The position numbers were made by a program, and so were the translations under genes. A stretch of 64,000 nucleotides of DNA, from contig NZ_CP079946.1 in the NCBI RefSeq assembly GCF_019968905.1, forward strand, positions 5,208,001 to 5,272,000, written 5' to 3'. The DNA is from Corallococcus sp. EGB. Its GTDB lineage: Bacteria > Myxococcota > Myxococcia > Myxococcales > Myxococcaceae. The notes beneath the pieces are model-generated. The model had not been told where the DNA came from, searched no databases, and was given only the letters and a program-made list of their open reading frames with translations. Shown one piece after another: positions 57,201 through 62,693 of the stretch. Each line of letters starts with the position of its first letter. Position 1 is the stretch's first letter.

Positions 57201-58533
57201 TGCCCGCGAGCCGCGCCTGGAAGGCCTCCTCGGTCGGCTCGGGCCGCTGCCAGTAGCCCTGCGCGATGCTGGGGCCGCGCAGCCAGATCTCGCCCACCTC
57301 ACCGTCGGCGCGAGGCGCGCGCGCCTCCGGGTCGACGATGATCAACGACTGGTCCGGCACGGACCGGCCACAGCCGACCAGCTCACGCGCGCCCGGCGTG
57401 CCTGGCTCCACGCGCACCGCCCGGGACCGCGCCAGCGCCTCCGGCTCCAGCGTGAGCGCCGAGGCGCCCGCGCCCTGCACCACTCCCGTGGCGATCAGCG
57501 TGCCTTCCGCAAGTCCGTAGCAGGGGTAGAGCGACGGGGCCCGGAAGCCCTGGGGCCCGAAGGCGCGGGTGAAGCGCTCCAGCGTCTCCGTCCGGATGGG
57601 CTCCGCGCCACAGAAGGCCACGTCCCACGAGGACAGGTCCAGCCGCGCCCGGTCCTCCTCGGAGATGCGCCGCGCGCAGAGATCGAACGCGAAGTTGGGG
57701 CCACCGCTGATGGTGCCCTGGTACTGGGAGATGGCCTCCAGCCAGACGAGCGGGCGGCGCAGGAACGTGAGCGGCGACATCAACGCGACCGGGAACCCGC
57801 CGTGCAGCGGCTCCAGGATGCCGCCGATGAGCCCCATGTCATGGTACGGCGGCAGCCAGATGACCCCCACGCTGTCGGCGCTCGCCCGGAAGCTGCGGTG
57901 GATGGCGCCCAGGTTGTGCAACAGGTTGCCGTGCGTGAGCATCACGCCCTTGGGAGTCCCCGTGGAGCCGGACGTGTACTGGAGGAACGCCAGCGTGTCC
58001 GGGCGCGCCACGGGCGGGCGCCAGCCGTCCTCGCCTCCGGGATCCAGCGCATCCGTGGCGGCCCAGAACAGCCCGTTCAGCTCCGGCGCCTGCTCCGTGA
58101 GGAACTCCTTCATCGACAGGATGAAGGACGTGGTCAGCACCACCGACGCGCGCGAGTCCTCGATGATGGCGCGCAACCGGGGCAGCGTGCGCTCCAGGCG
58201 CGAGGGATCCGGCGGATACGCCGGCACCGCCACCAGCCCCGCGTAGAGGCAGCCGAAGAAGCCCGCGACGTAGTCGAGCCCCGGCGGATACAGCAGCACC
58301 GCCCGCGCGCCGGGCTCGACGCCCGCCAGCGCCACCGCGATGCGCCGCGCGGACATGTCCAGCTCGGCGTGAGTCCAGGACGCCTCGACTTCGCCCGTGT
58401 CCCCCAGGAAGGTGTATCGGGAGCCGCCAGCCACCTCGGCGCCCCGCTGCCGCAGCAGGTCCACCAGAGACGCGAACGGAGGCGACGTGGTAAAACCTGA
58501 AATAGACGACGGTCGAGCAGATACCGAGTTCAT
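42259..58533 (-). CDS. Giant FAAL-NRPS: loading module plus four elongation modules
   Basis: This 5424-aa protein starts lipopeptide assembly. FAAL (1-590, SGSTGTPKGVMLTH near 188) and ACP (LGLDSLAAVE near 644) load a fatty acid. Module 1: C (711), A (1314), T (1708); signature D-L-T-K-V-G-H-V-G-K, aspartate. Module 2: C (1773), A (2378, D-A-C-T-I-A-A-V-C-K, aromatic-like), T (GGDSIIS, 2759), epimerase (2823, HHLVVDGVSW). Module 3: C of D-L type (3294), A (3896, D-F-W-N-I-G-M-V-H-K, threonine), T (4293). Module 4: C (4356), A (4966, D-A-A-T-I-A-G-V-C-K), T (5341), then a basic/acidic tail that may dock to the PKS. First gene of the operon; its ATG has only a weak ribosome binding site. Confidence 0.93.
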   Translation of the reverse strand: MNSVSARPSSISGFTTSPPFASLVDLLRQRGAEVAGGSRYTFLGDTGEVEASWTHAELDMSARRIAVALAGVEPGARAVLLYPPGLDYVAGFFGCLYAGLVAVPAYPPDPSRLERTLPRLRAIIEDSRASVVLTTSFILSMKEFLTEQAPELNGLFWAATDALDPGGEDGWRPPVARPDTLAFLQYTSGSTGTPKGVMLTHGNLLHNLGAIHRSFRASADSVGVIWLPPYHDMGLIGGILEPLHGGFPVALMSPLTFLRRPLVWLEAISQYQGTISGGPNFAFDLCARRISEEDRARLDLSSWDVAFCGAEPIRTETLERFTRAFGPQGFRAPSLYPCYGLAEGTLIATGVVQGAGASALTLEPEALARSRAVRVEPGTPGARELVGCGRSVPDQSLIIVDPEARAPRADGEVGEIWLRGPSIAQGYWQRPEPTEEAFQARLAGTGEGPFLRTGDLGFVVDGELYVTGRRKDLIILRGRNHYPQDLELTAERAHPAIRPGSGAAFSVDVAGEERLVQVHEVSLRDGVDLAPVLAAVRQALSEEHELQPHAVLLVEPGSVPKTSSGKIQRRACRESFLDGSLRVVTQWKEGGVLDARADVHEDAAPGSTVESMGAWLRSQVAARLRVRPEEVSTTEPITRLGLDSLAAVELSHDIEKGLGVVLPMEALLRGPTVAELAGRVLAHRAGSAALAPLALAPRNREEMPALSFAQQRLWFLDALVRGSPAYHIPVAVRLVGALDVPALQYALDVLVRRHETLRTTFVSRDGVPAQRIHADLPVTLARVDVSGREDRAEETARLAREEAVRSFDLEKGPLMRALLVKEGEGEHVLVVVMHHIVSDGWSMGVMVREVGRAYEAKVKGAEGKEDALEVQYADWAAWQREWLEGGALEEQLGWWRERLAGAPAALELPTDKPRPVNPTFRAHTVDASLSRPLSDAVKELARKEGVTPFMVLLAAWQVVLARHAGQDDVSVGTPIAGRQRAETEGLIGFFVNTLVLRTRVEGGGSFRELLGQVRETTLGAYAHQDVPFEKLVEALQPARDLSRHPLFQVMLAFQQDSLPELKLPGLALRAVPLDSGAVKFDLSLNLSETAEGFTGTLISAADLFHRASTERMVRHWHTLLEAATVQPGTRVDALPLLDDEARRSVLEAWPDERLEAGDDSCLHALFEAQAARVPDAVAVVGGGQSLTYLALDAGANQLAGALRAMGVGPDTRVGLCVDRRADAMRGLLGILKAGGAYVPLDPANPGERLRLMLDEAQVDVVVTLRELASRFDGHPGRIVLLDGGDAPFAAFPAEAPPARGAVPSNLAYVIFTSGSTGRPRSVGIEHRQIVRYVRGLVRRLGLTPGASFASVSTLAADLGHTALFPTLAQGGTLHLVDTETASDPAALGAYFTRHGVEGLKIVPSHLRALLASESPERLLPRRWLVLGGESSDWALVDQVRSRVPGCAVFNHYGPTETTVGVLTLPASALALEDRPVVVPLGRPLPEVRAYVLDAGLRPVPPGVAGGLYIAGGTVGRGYLGRPELTAERFIPSPFAKAPGERMYRTGDRARLGPDGAIVFLGREDDQLKVRGFRVEPGEVEAVLKQHPAIREAVVVVRDANGGERRLVAYAVPASGGQLAPDLLKTFLEERLPSYLVPSAVVVLETLPLTPNGKVDRRALPEPAALARAEPAAPGTPYEALLASVWSQVLGVSDVGPGDDFFERGGHSLLATRAVSRIRSVFQVDLPLRALFETPKLGALARRLEALSRTGADAVRPPVVSVPRDRPLPLSFAQQRLWFLDRLEPGNALYNVPAMLWLEGALDAEALERSLAEILQRHEVLRTTFHETPDGAFQRVAPAPARALTHVDLRDAGPDGRDARARAWAREEASRPFDLVGGPPVRMSLLALEDDRHVLVLVLHHIVADGWSLGVLVRELGALYGAFTRGAASGLPELTVQYADHAVWQRGWLQGEVREAQLSWWREQLHDAPRVLDLPLARHRPKVRTSQGAQATHVLPRATAEAVRQLALREGATPFMVLMAAFQALLHRYTGRTDLLVGTDIANRHHAETEALVGFFVNQVVLRTRPTPVLPFRALLGQVREAALGAYAHQDLPFEELVRDLNPERSLGASPLFQVKLIFQNARDAELSLPGVSLRVESIDPGASKFDLTVAFSDTAEGLSGLWEYSTDLFDAATVARMQEHLRTLLEGALARPDSALEALPLLTKAERAQVLGAWNTASLPFGGPSRVHRRFEAVVAARGGEPALRFEGQEVSYRELEARSNVLARHLRAQGVGLETRVGICLERSPELVVAMLATLKAGGAFVPLDPAYPSDRLNFMLQDSSVPVVVTRSELADELPATGAHLVCLDEDAARLGRLPATPLEDAGAAGHLAYVIYTSGSTGRPKGTLLTHGGLCNTAVAVGRAHGVHPDSRVLQFASSSFDAGVCEVFSTLLSGACLVLAPRDALLPGPALERTLTEQAITTVTLTPSVLAQQSPEGLATLRTVISAGEACPPEVVRRWSQGRRFINAYGPTEITVCATLTDQPLSADRVTIGGPLANVSVYVLSPALEPVAPGVPGELYVGGAGVGRGYLGLPSLTAERFLPDPFAPEPGARMYRTGDRVRWLESGALEFLGRSDTQVKVRGFRVELEEVEAVLGAQSGVQAAAATVREEASGVRRLVGYVVPFEGAAPDEASLREGLRRRLPEHMVPSAFVVLDALPLSPNGKVDRSALPELGGRLAREEAPFAEPSTPAERLLASLWQQILRVERVGADDNFFELGGDSIISLQVVAQARRAGLALTPKQLFEHQKLRDLAAAATLEAAPEATHAGPVSGTVPLTPIQRWFLEQNSPAPEHYNQAVLLSAREPLDAGLVEAALWALWRHHDALRLRFTRSCEGWSQQHGSPDEAVTFLVREDLSGLPEAAREARLEQVATRVQGSLELGSGPLMRAVLFTMGAGQPARLLWVIHHLVVDGVSWRTLLEDFESAYLALRDGLAPALPARTTSFKTWAERLEAHAATDAVAAEGEVWATQARVPVEPLPQDGPGGENTVASARTVAVELDAQTTRLLLREAPTAWRARVDELLLAAVARALGQVLRVGRVRVTLEGHGRDVALPGVDVSRTVGWFTAAYPVVLDVAGHGSEGALLRAVRDSVRTVSGRGASYGLLRHLRADDLSRELGAWPAPPVAFNYLGQFDGLASGLTLLEPANGSTGLAKAPCALRTEVLSVGARVLNERLRLEWTYSEHLHQRATVEALAGASLETVRALVALRATPDALRYTPADFPLANLSADALERILPPGVAVDDVYPLSPLQEGLLFHGILSPESGAYFEQVSCSFHAPLNVQAFHRAWQEAVATEPVLRTAFRWEGLERPLQVVLARAELPWRELDWRGLSPEEQEARLMALRAEDRARGLELTHAPLMRMSLIRVDARVHHLVWSFHHLLMDGWSVGLLLRRIFSLYEAFGQGRSLPRGGGATFRDYIAWLQRQDLGRAERYWRDALAGLTQPTPLPEDRGAAHASDSRMLRRLSLSGAVTSALQEFARQQQVTLNTLVQAAWGLMLGRCAGLEDVVFGATVSGRPPEVEGVESTVGLLINSLPVRVRMPADAVLGPWLQAFQQRQAEQRQFEFSPLVQVQGWSGLSRGASLFEALLVFENYPLDSAVWEWARDLEVRGFVVSEWTNYPLTCVVVPGRELELKLLHDVGRFAPESADAMLRHLATLLESFVSHAEARLDALPMLSAAERQQVLAWGQPRAPAFEHAPNVHQRFESWAAKTPDAVAVTYEGESLTYGELNRRANQLAHHLRKQGVGPEVRVGLCVERSLEMLVGLLAILKAGGTYVPLDPSYPPERLAFLLEDADVPLLLTQARLVPTLPADRPVFRLDSDWDQVARAPTHDLAPTATPEHGCYVIYTSGSTGRPKGMQIDHARVTRLFTATAPWFSFGPDEVWTLFHSYAFDFSVWEIWGALIHGARLVIVPYLVSRSPESFRALVHDEGVTVLNQTPSAFLQFVQADAARASGASSLRWIIFGGETLEFSSLRAWFERHGDARPKLVNMYGITETTVHVTYRPLTAQDAAGAQPSSVGVPIPDLQVYVLDARGELAPAGVPGELFVGGEGPGRGYLKRPALTAERFVPDPFSGRSGARLYRTGDLGRWRSTGELEHLGRIDQQVKLRGFRIELGEIEAALRAQPSVRDAVVLVRTVSGDARLVGYVTAREGARVDPWELRRVLRDRLPDYMVPQAIVPLASFPLTSHGKLAREALPLPETVEAGESSSTDTAPRTPTEELLAGIWASVLGVARVGRDDDFFELGGHSLLATQVVSRLHTVFPVKVPLRELFEHPTVAMLGQWLDAALGARTGAEALARIPPRSRSEGEPLPLSFAQQRLWFLDRLMPGSAAYNIQAALRLKGPLDVVALEQAFTFAVQRHEALRTTFGSVDGRPFQRIATDASFALRTVDVSGREDRARETARVAEEEAQRPFDLEKGPLLRALVVKEGEGEHVLVVVMHHIVSDGWSMGVMVREVGRAYEAKVKGAEGREEALEVQYADWAAWQREWLEGGALEEQLGWWRERLAGAPAALELPTDKPRPVVPSAAGASLDVRLPRPLSEAVKALARKEGVTPFMVLLAAWQVVLSRHAGQDDVSVGTPIAGRQRAETEGLIGFFVNTLVLRTRVEGGGSFRELLGQVRETTLGAYAHQDVPFEKLVEALQPARDLSRHPLFQVLFTLQNTPVTPWAVPDLSAEPYALSRQASKFDLALSLTDQEDGFAGSVEYSTDLYEERTVRRWMESYERVVKALVEKPEQRVGEVEWMGLEERRRVVEEWNRTEKAYGGKEQCGHEVFEAVVDATPEAEAVRTREGGVRYREVEERANQLAHQLRGLGVGPEVRVGLLVERSVEWVVGMMAVLKAGGAFVPVDVTLPALRVGELLEESGVALVLTSQRHAALIPNPHTPVVLMDTDAVQLAKQSKTRPTKTVSPQSLAYVLYTSGSTGKPKGVMVRHGGLANMAHAVAEAHGVKPEDRVLQFASPGFDASVAEVFSTLAAGASVCVAPREALMPGGALEATVKELGATVATLTPSVLGQVEDGGLEGLRTLISAGEAVSPGLVRKWSEGRRMLNGYGPTEVTVCASVAASLKAERVTVGRPLGNVRLYVLDEAQRPVGVGVVGELYVGGAGLARGYLGQPGLTAERFVPDGFSGEAGGRLYRTGDLVRWGEEGEVEYVGRRDGQVKVRGMRLEVGEVEGVLGTHPGVKQVAVVARKEAGGTKLWAYVVGEVEAGALREWLRERVPEHMVPVAYGRLEALPLTASGKVDRAKLPALTAEATPRAQAFVPPTTELERSLTALWQEVLGVERVGLEDRFFDLGGNSLTLVQLHSRMRGLLKVEVPLAELFQYSSIAALVARVRDRSEPADAPDEAATVEEFAQRRARAGQRRRVRQQLEVMTQEDADE
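42619..44294 (-). repeat. A-domain DNA repeat, copy 3 (A4 of the giant NRPS)
   Basis: This is near-identical to 31579-33248 and the matching part of 34610-36433. The match ends inside the A-T linker (after TPRAQAF), so the carrier domain that follows is not part of the copy. It also contains a diverged island (about 43675-43820) at the same place as in the other copies. Confidence 0.9.
44438..45165 (-). repeat. C-domain DNA repeat, copy 1 (C4 of the giant NRPS)
   Basis: This is near-identical to 55388-56115 at an offset of 10,950 bp. It covers the C-domain stretch from just after the HHIVSDG region's upstream helix to the C-terminal lobe. A diverged patch of about 80 nt lies near 44770-44850. 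Confidence 0.88.
55388..56115 (-). repeat. C-domain DNA repeat, copy 2 (C1 of the giant NRPS)
   Basis: This is the partner of 44438-45165. It lies in the first C domain, which should accept the fatty acyl donor, although the other copy sits in an internal module. Confidence 0.88.
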
Positions 58534-58881
58534 TCAAGTGCTAGAAATAACTGCATTTCCAAGTTTCCAATAGAGGTTTTGATTTATTGCGAAAGCAATG
58601 AATCAGGACATCCAGGGTCCAGATCCACTCGGCTGGAGAACTGAAGCGGGAAAGAGGCTGCTCCGTCCGCGCGGCGCGCCACGCCGAGGCTTCGCTCCGG
58701 CCGTGGAGCAGCGGTCATGCGGGGCGAGCACTCTTCGCGGCCCCTGGGGCGCGGCGCGGAGGAACACACGCGCGCCCCCTCTCCTCCACGGACGGACCAG
58801 GACTGTCGGAGTGTTGTCCCTCGCAGTATAAGTTCGCAGGTTTCCGCGAGCCCCCTCCGGCCGGGACACCTCGGAGGCCGC
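58534..58881. promoter_or_regulatory. Divergent promoter region of the biosynthetic operon and GT1 gene
   Basis: This 348-nt gap has no gene. The first 75 nt next to the giant NRPS are strikingly A+T-rich compared with the rest of the window and contain an inverted repeat (58581-58604). The part next to the GT1 gene has a TATAAG at 58827-58832, 18 nt after a weak CTGTCG element, as a possible sigma-70 promoter. The promoter of the NRPS operon cannot be placed exactly. Confidence 0.6.
58581..58604. promoter_or_regulatory. 10-bp inverted repeat, candidate operator
   Basis: Arms GATTTATTGC and GCAATGAATC (9 of 10 complementary) flank a GAAA spacer. It is about 48 nt before the giant NRPS start and not followed by a T-run on either strand, so an operator is more likely than a terminator. 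Confidence 0.55.
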
Positions 58882-60180
58882 ATGGCCACAATCCTCTTCG
58901 CGCCGCTTCCGCTCGCAGGGCACATCAACCCCACCCTGAAGCTGGCGAAGATGCTCCGGGCCCGCGGGCACCGGGTGATCTACTGCTCCCTGCCGGATGT
59001 GGAGGCCGCGCTCCAGGGGGAAGGCTTTGAGTTCGTCCCTGTCTTCACGTCCATCTTTCCCAAGGGGCTGGTGGCGGAGATGACAGCCAGGGCGGCCCAT
59101 TCACGCGGCCGCGAGCTGCGCGTCCTGGCGCGGGAGCACATCCAGCGCCGAAACGCGGTGCTCCAGGCCACCCTGGACGGCGAATACGACCGGCTGCTGG
59201 ACGTCCTCCGTCCGGACCTCGTGCTCTGTGATGACCGGGTCATCGACCTGCCCATCGTGTGCCATGGCCACGGGGTTCCCGTAGCGCGGCTGAACACCAC
59301 CCTTCCCCAGCACCTGGTGCACCTGCTGCCGACGAGCCGCGGCAAGCCCCTCGTCAGCGCGCTCGCGCCCGTGCTGCGCCCGCTCGAGCTCCTGCTCGGA
59401 CGCGCGGGCCTGGTGCCGCGCTTCCAGGAGTTCCACCGCCAGTTGGCGCGCAAGCACGGCTGCCCGATGGAGCCCGTGGACTTCCCTCCCTTCCGGCTCC
59501 CGCTGCTGCGGGACGTGGTGCTCTTTCCCCGGGAGTTCGCGACGCTGGTCCCCACGGACGGCCGCGCGCCGGTGCTCCACCTGGGGCCAGCCATCGACCT
59601 GGAGCGCCAGGAGCCGGAGTTCCCCTGGGAGCGGCTCCAGGAGGACCGGCCCCTGATCTTCTTCTCCCTGGGCACGCTGGCCTCCTCCGACCTGGCCCGT
59701 CAGGTGCTGCGGTCGGTGCGCGAGGCGGCGGCGATGCGGCCGGAGTGGCAGTTCGTCCTCGCCGTGGGGACCGTGCTCGACCCGGCGGAGTTCGACGGAG
59801 GGCCCGCGCGGACGGTGGCCGTGCGGAAGGCGCCCCAGCTCCAGTTGCTGCGCAAGGCCGCGGCGATGATCACCCATGGCGGGTTCAACAGCGTGAAGGA
59901 GTGCATCTACTTCGGCGTCCCCATGGTCGCGCTCCCCATGAAGGATGATCAGCCGGAGGTCACGCGGCTCGTCGTGCACCACGGGCTCGGTGTCCAGGGC
60001 TCCGTGAAGCGCCTGACGCCGGGCGCGCTGCTGTCGCTGCTGGACGCCGTGGTGGGAAGCGAGCCTCATGCCCGGGCGCTGGCGAGGATGGGCCATGGGT
60101 TCCGCGAGGCGGAGGCAGCGCTGGCCAGCCTCGAGCAGTTGCTGCCCGGGGCCCCGCCCGCGAGCAAACGGGCGGGCTGA
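58882..60180 (+). CDS. GT1-family (MGT-type) glycosyltransferase
   Basis: This 432-aa UDP-glycosyltransferase has the N-terminal FAPLPLAGHINPTLKLAKML acceptor-side motif with the catalytic-type His, and the C-terminal nucleotide-sugar signature ITHGGFNSVKECIYFGVPMV with DDQPEV after it. This is the macrolide/flavonoid-like branch. ATG 58882 has CGGAGG 6 nt upstream; the frame is open from 58717 but lacks such a signal. It is divergent from the giant NRPS and convergent with the GMC oxidoreductase (9 nt between stops). It may glycosylate the lipopeptide or a separate lipid or carotenoid. Confidence 0.87.
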   Translation: MATILFAPLPLAGHINPTLKLAKMLRARGHRVIYCSLPDVEAALQGEGFEFVPVFTSIFPKGLVAEMTARAAHSRGRELRVLAREHIQRRNAVLQATLDGEYDRLLDVLRPDLVLCDDRVIDLPIVCHGHGVPVARLNTTLPQHLVHLLPTSRGKPLVSALAPVLRPLELLLGRAGLVPRFQEFHRQLARKHGCPMEPVDFPPFRLPLLRDVVLFPREFATLVPTDGRAPVLHLGPAIDLERQEPEFPWERLQEDRPLIFFSLGTLASSDLARQVLRSVREAAAMRPEWQFVLAVGTVLDPAEFDGGPARTVAVRKAPQLQLLRKAAAMITHGGFNSVKECIYFGVPMVALPMKDDQPEVTRLVVHHGLGVQGSVKRLTPGALLSLLDAVVGSEPHARALARMGHGFREAEAALASLEQLLPGAPPASKRAG

Positions 60181-60189
60181 AACCGGGCG

Positions 60190-61674
60190 TCACGCCACCT
60201 CCACGCGAGGCCCGCGCTGGCCCCGGGCGATGGTCTCCGCGGCCCGGAGCGACAGGGCGATGATGGTGAGCGTGGTGTTGACCGCCCCCGCGCTGGGGAT
60301 GCTGGACGCGTCCAGCACATACAGGTTGTCGGTGCCATGGACGCGGCAGTCCGCATCCAACACCGACGTCGCGGGGTCCACCCCCATCCGCGCCGTCCCG
60401 ACCGTGTGCCAGGGCGCATCGAAGTGCTCGGAGGCGTGAACCCAGCGAAACCCCGCCTTGTGAAACAGCGAGACGGCGGTCCGCCGCAGCTTCCGGTACG
60501 TGTCGCGGCTGGGCCTGGGCTGGTGGACCCGGGAGATCCCCTCCCCGTCGAAGTCAAACCCTGACTCCAGGGTGCCCACCGCCTCCGTCATCAACAGACA
60601 CACCAGGCTGCGGCGCGCGACGAACTTCACGAACGGGGCCGTGAGCGGATGCACGTGCTGCCAGATGGGAATCTGGCCGGTCGCCTGGATGACGCCCAAC
60701 GGATAGGGCCAGTCCTCCGCCGGTCCATAGAAGGCGTTGATGGCGAAGGTCTTCTGGTGGAGCTCCGGAATGGGGCGCAAGCCGAGGAAGGGGAAGATGA
60801 AGCCGCTCGTGTGACCGGCCAGATACCGGCCGAGCGCGCCCCGGGCGTTCCCAATGCCTTTCGGATGCGCGTCGTTGCGTGAACGCCAGAGGAGCAGCGG
60901 AGTCTCCCTGACGCCCGCGCTCACGACGACGACGTCCGCGTGCACGGTGACCTCCTCGCTTCCGCGGCGCAGCAGGACTCCGGTGGCGCGGCGGCCATCT
61001 GGCGTGGTCAGCACCTTGAGGCAGTCCGTGCCCGTGCACAGGTCCACCCGGCCCGTCTTGAGCGCGGGCCGCAGCGCGGCGACCTCCGCGTCCATCTTCG
61101 CGTCGCGGTGGCAGAAGTAGCCGTCACACGTCGAGCACAGGACGCACCGGCCCTGGGGCCCCCGGTCCACGCCCTTGGGGATGTAGCCAACGGGAACGCC
61201 GCAGCCCTGGAGCCGCTTCACCACGTCCGCGATGAAGGGCTCGTGCTCGATGGGCCCGAAGGGAAAGGGCCTGGAGCGAGGCGGCTCGGAGGGATCGCCT
61301 TCCGGCGAGCCGTGGACCGAATAGAGCCGCTCGCCCTCGTCGTAATAGGGCTCCAGGTCGGCGTAGGAGAAAGGCCAGGCCGTGGACTCTCCATGCTCCG
61401 TCGGCCTGGCGCGGAAGTCGTCCTCGCGCAGCCGGTAGAGCGCCGCGCCGTAGAACTTGGACTCGCCGCCCACGTTGTAGCGGATTCCCCGCCGCTGGTA
61501 GTCCGCGATGAACGTCGTCTGCTGCTCGCTCCGGGCGGGATCCGGCTTCAGGTATTCCCCCTGCTCGACCACCAGCACGTTGCAATCACGGCGCGCCAGT
61601 CCCTGGGCCAGGGTGCTGCCCCCCGGGCCGCTGCCAATGATGACCACGTCGTACCCAGACTTGACCCAGCTCAC
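60190..61674 (-). CDS. GMC-family FAD-dependent oxidoreductase
   Basis: This 494-aa flavoprotein has the FAD motif VVIIGSGPGGSTLAQGL at the N-terminus, a Cys cluster in CVLCSTCDGYFCH (about 180-193), and the C-terminal GMC signature with WHTVGTARMG and VNTTLT (active His and Asn). It would oxidise an alcohol or sugar hydroxyl. Its start is 4 nt after the stop of the GT2 gene, so the two are co-transcribed. Oxidation of a sugar or of the product's hydroxyl is a reasonable guess from context. Confidence 0.85.
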   Translation of the reverse strand: MSWVKSGYDVVIIGSGPGGSTLAQGLARRDCNVLVVEQGEYLKPDPARSEQQTTFIADYQRRGIRYNVGGESKFYGAALYRLREDDFRARPTEHGESTAWPFSYADLEPYYDEGERLYSVHGSPEGDPSEPPRSRPFPFGPIEHEPFIADVVKRLQGCGVPVGYIPKGVDRGPQGRCVLCSTCDGYFCHRDAKMDAEVAALRPALKTGRVDLCTGTDCLKVLTTPDGRRATGVLLRRGSEEVTVHADVVVVSAGVRETPLLLWRSRNDAHPKGIGNARGALGRYLAGHTSGFIFPFLGLRPIPELHQKTFAINAFYGPAEDWPYPLGVIQATGQIPIWQHVHPLTAPFVKFVARRSLVCLLMTEAVGTLESGFDFDGEGISRVHQPRPSRDTYRKLRRTAVSLFHKAGFRWVHASEHFDAPWHTVGTARMGVDPATSVLDADCRVHGTDNLYVLDASSIPSAGAVNTTLTIIALSLRAAETIARGQRGPRVEVA

Positions 61675-61678
61675 GTTC

Positions 61679-62632
61679 TCAACCCCTGACTTGTGAAGAG
61701 GTGACCAGCGAAGCCGCCAGTGAGAGGAGCTGCCGCCCCACCATCGGCATGTACCGCGGAAGCTTCGCGGGGTTCCTCAAGGCCAGGGACATGCACTCGC
61801 CCCAGGCTCCCTTCTGGAGGGGCGCGCGGAACCGCGCATCCTCCCGCTCCCTGAACTTCCAATCGCGATAGCGGCGCATCGCTTCGATGACGTCGCCCTG
61901 TGTCCGCGGCTCCAGGGAGGCGATCAGCGCCTCGGCCATGTCGATGATGCGGGTCAGACACCGCACGGGATCCGACGTCAGCGACCCCGGCCGGCTCCGG
62001 TAGCAATACATCGCGTCCGGCGACACGACCATCCGGCCGGACGCGAGGAGACACCGGAGCAGGAAGTCAAAGTCCTCGCCCGCTCTCAGGTCCGGCTTGT
62101 AGCGAAGCCCCTGCGCATCCAGGTAGGCCCTGCGGAACAGGGGCTTGAGGAAGCCGTAGTCATCCACCGCCATCTTCAGGGCATTCACCTCGAACGGCTG
62201 CTCAATCCGCCCCAGCCTCCGGGCCTGCGTCTGGAAGAACGTCACGGAGGGATTCCGCGCTCCTTCCGGGACGAGCAGCAGATCGTCACAGACGATGTCC
62301 GCCCGGTGGTCCTCCGCCAGCGCAAGGAGGCGCTCCAGGCGGTCCGGCTTCCACCAATCATCCCCATCCAGGACGGCGATCCACGCCCCGCCAGCATGGT
62401 CGATGGCCACGTTGCGGCTCTGGGAAGGCCCCTGGTTCACCGCGTTGCGGAGCACGCGGATCCGCGCGTCCTGATAGCGCCCGGCGACCGCCACCGTCCC
62501 ATCCGTCGAACAATCGTCGACGACGATGAGCTCGAAATCCTGGTGTGTCTGTTCAAGCACCGAGTCGATGGCCGCGCCCAGATACGCCTCGACGTTGAAC
62601 GCGGGGATGATGACGGACACGGAGGGATTCAT
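61679..62632 (-). CDS. GT2-family glycosyltransferase
   Basis: This 317-aa GT-A fold inverting glycosyltransferase begins SVSVIIPAFNVEAYLGAAIDS and carries the metal-binding LDGDDWW (DxD) and the VVDDCSTDGT donor motif. No membrane segments are clear. The frame is open to 62695, but ATG 62632 gives the standard start directly before the first strand and avoids overlap with the divergent GT1 gene. It precedes the GMC gene on the same strand. Acceptor and sugar are not known. Confidence 0.87.
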   Translation of the reverse strand: MNPSVSVIIPAFNVEAYLGAAIDSVLEQTHQDFELIVVDDCSTDGTVAVAGRYQDARIRVLRNAVNQGPSQSRNVAIDHAGGAWIAVLDGDDWWKPDRLERLLALAEDHRADIVCDDLLLVPEGARNPSVTFFQTQARRLGRIEQPFEVNALKMAVDDYGFLKPLFRRAYLDAQGLRYKPDLRAGEDFDFLLRCLLASGRMVVSPDAMYCYRSRPGSLTSDPVRCLTRIIDMAEALIASLEPRTQGDVIEAMRRYRDWKFREREDARFRAPLQKGAWGECMSLALRNPAKLPRYMPMVGRQLLSLAASLVTSSQVRG

Positions 62633-62693
62633 CGCGGGAGGCTCTCGTTCTTCCGGTTTCACCCAGAATACCACCCTGATACCGTCCGCACTC

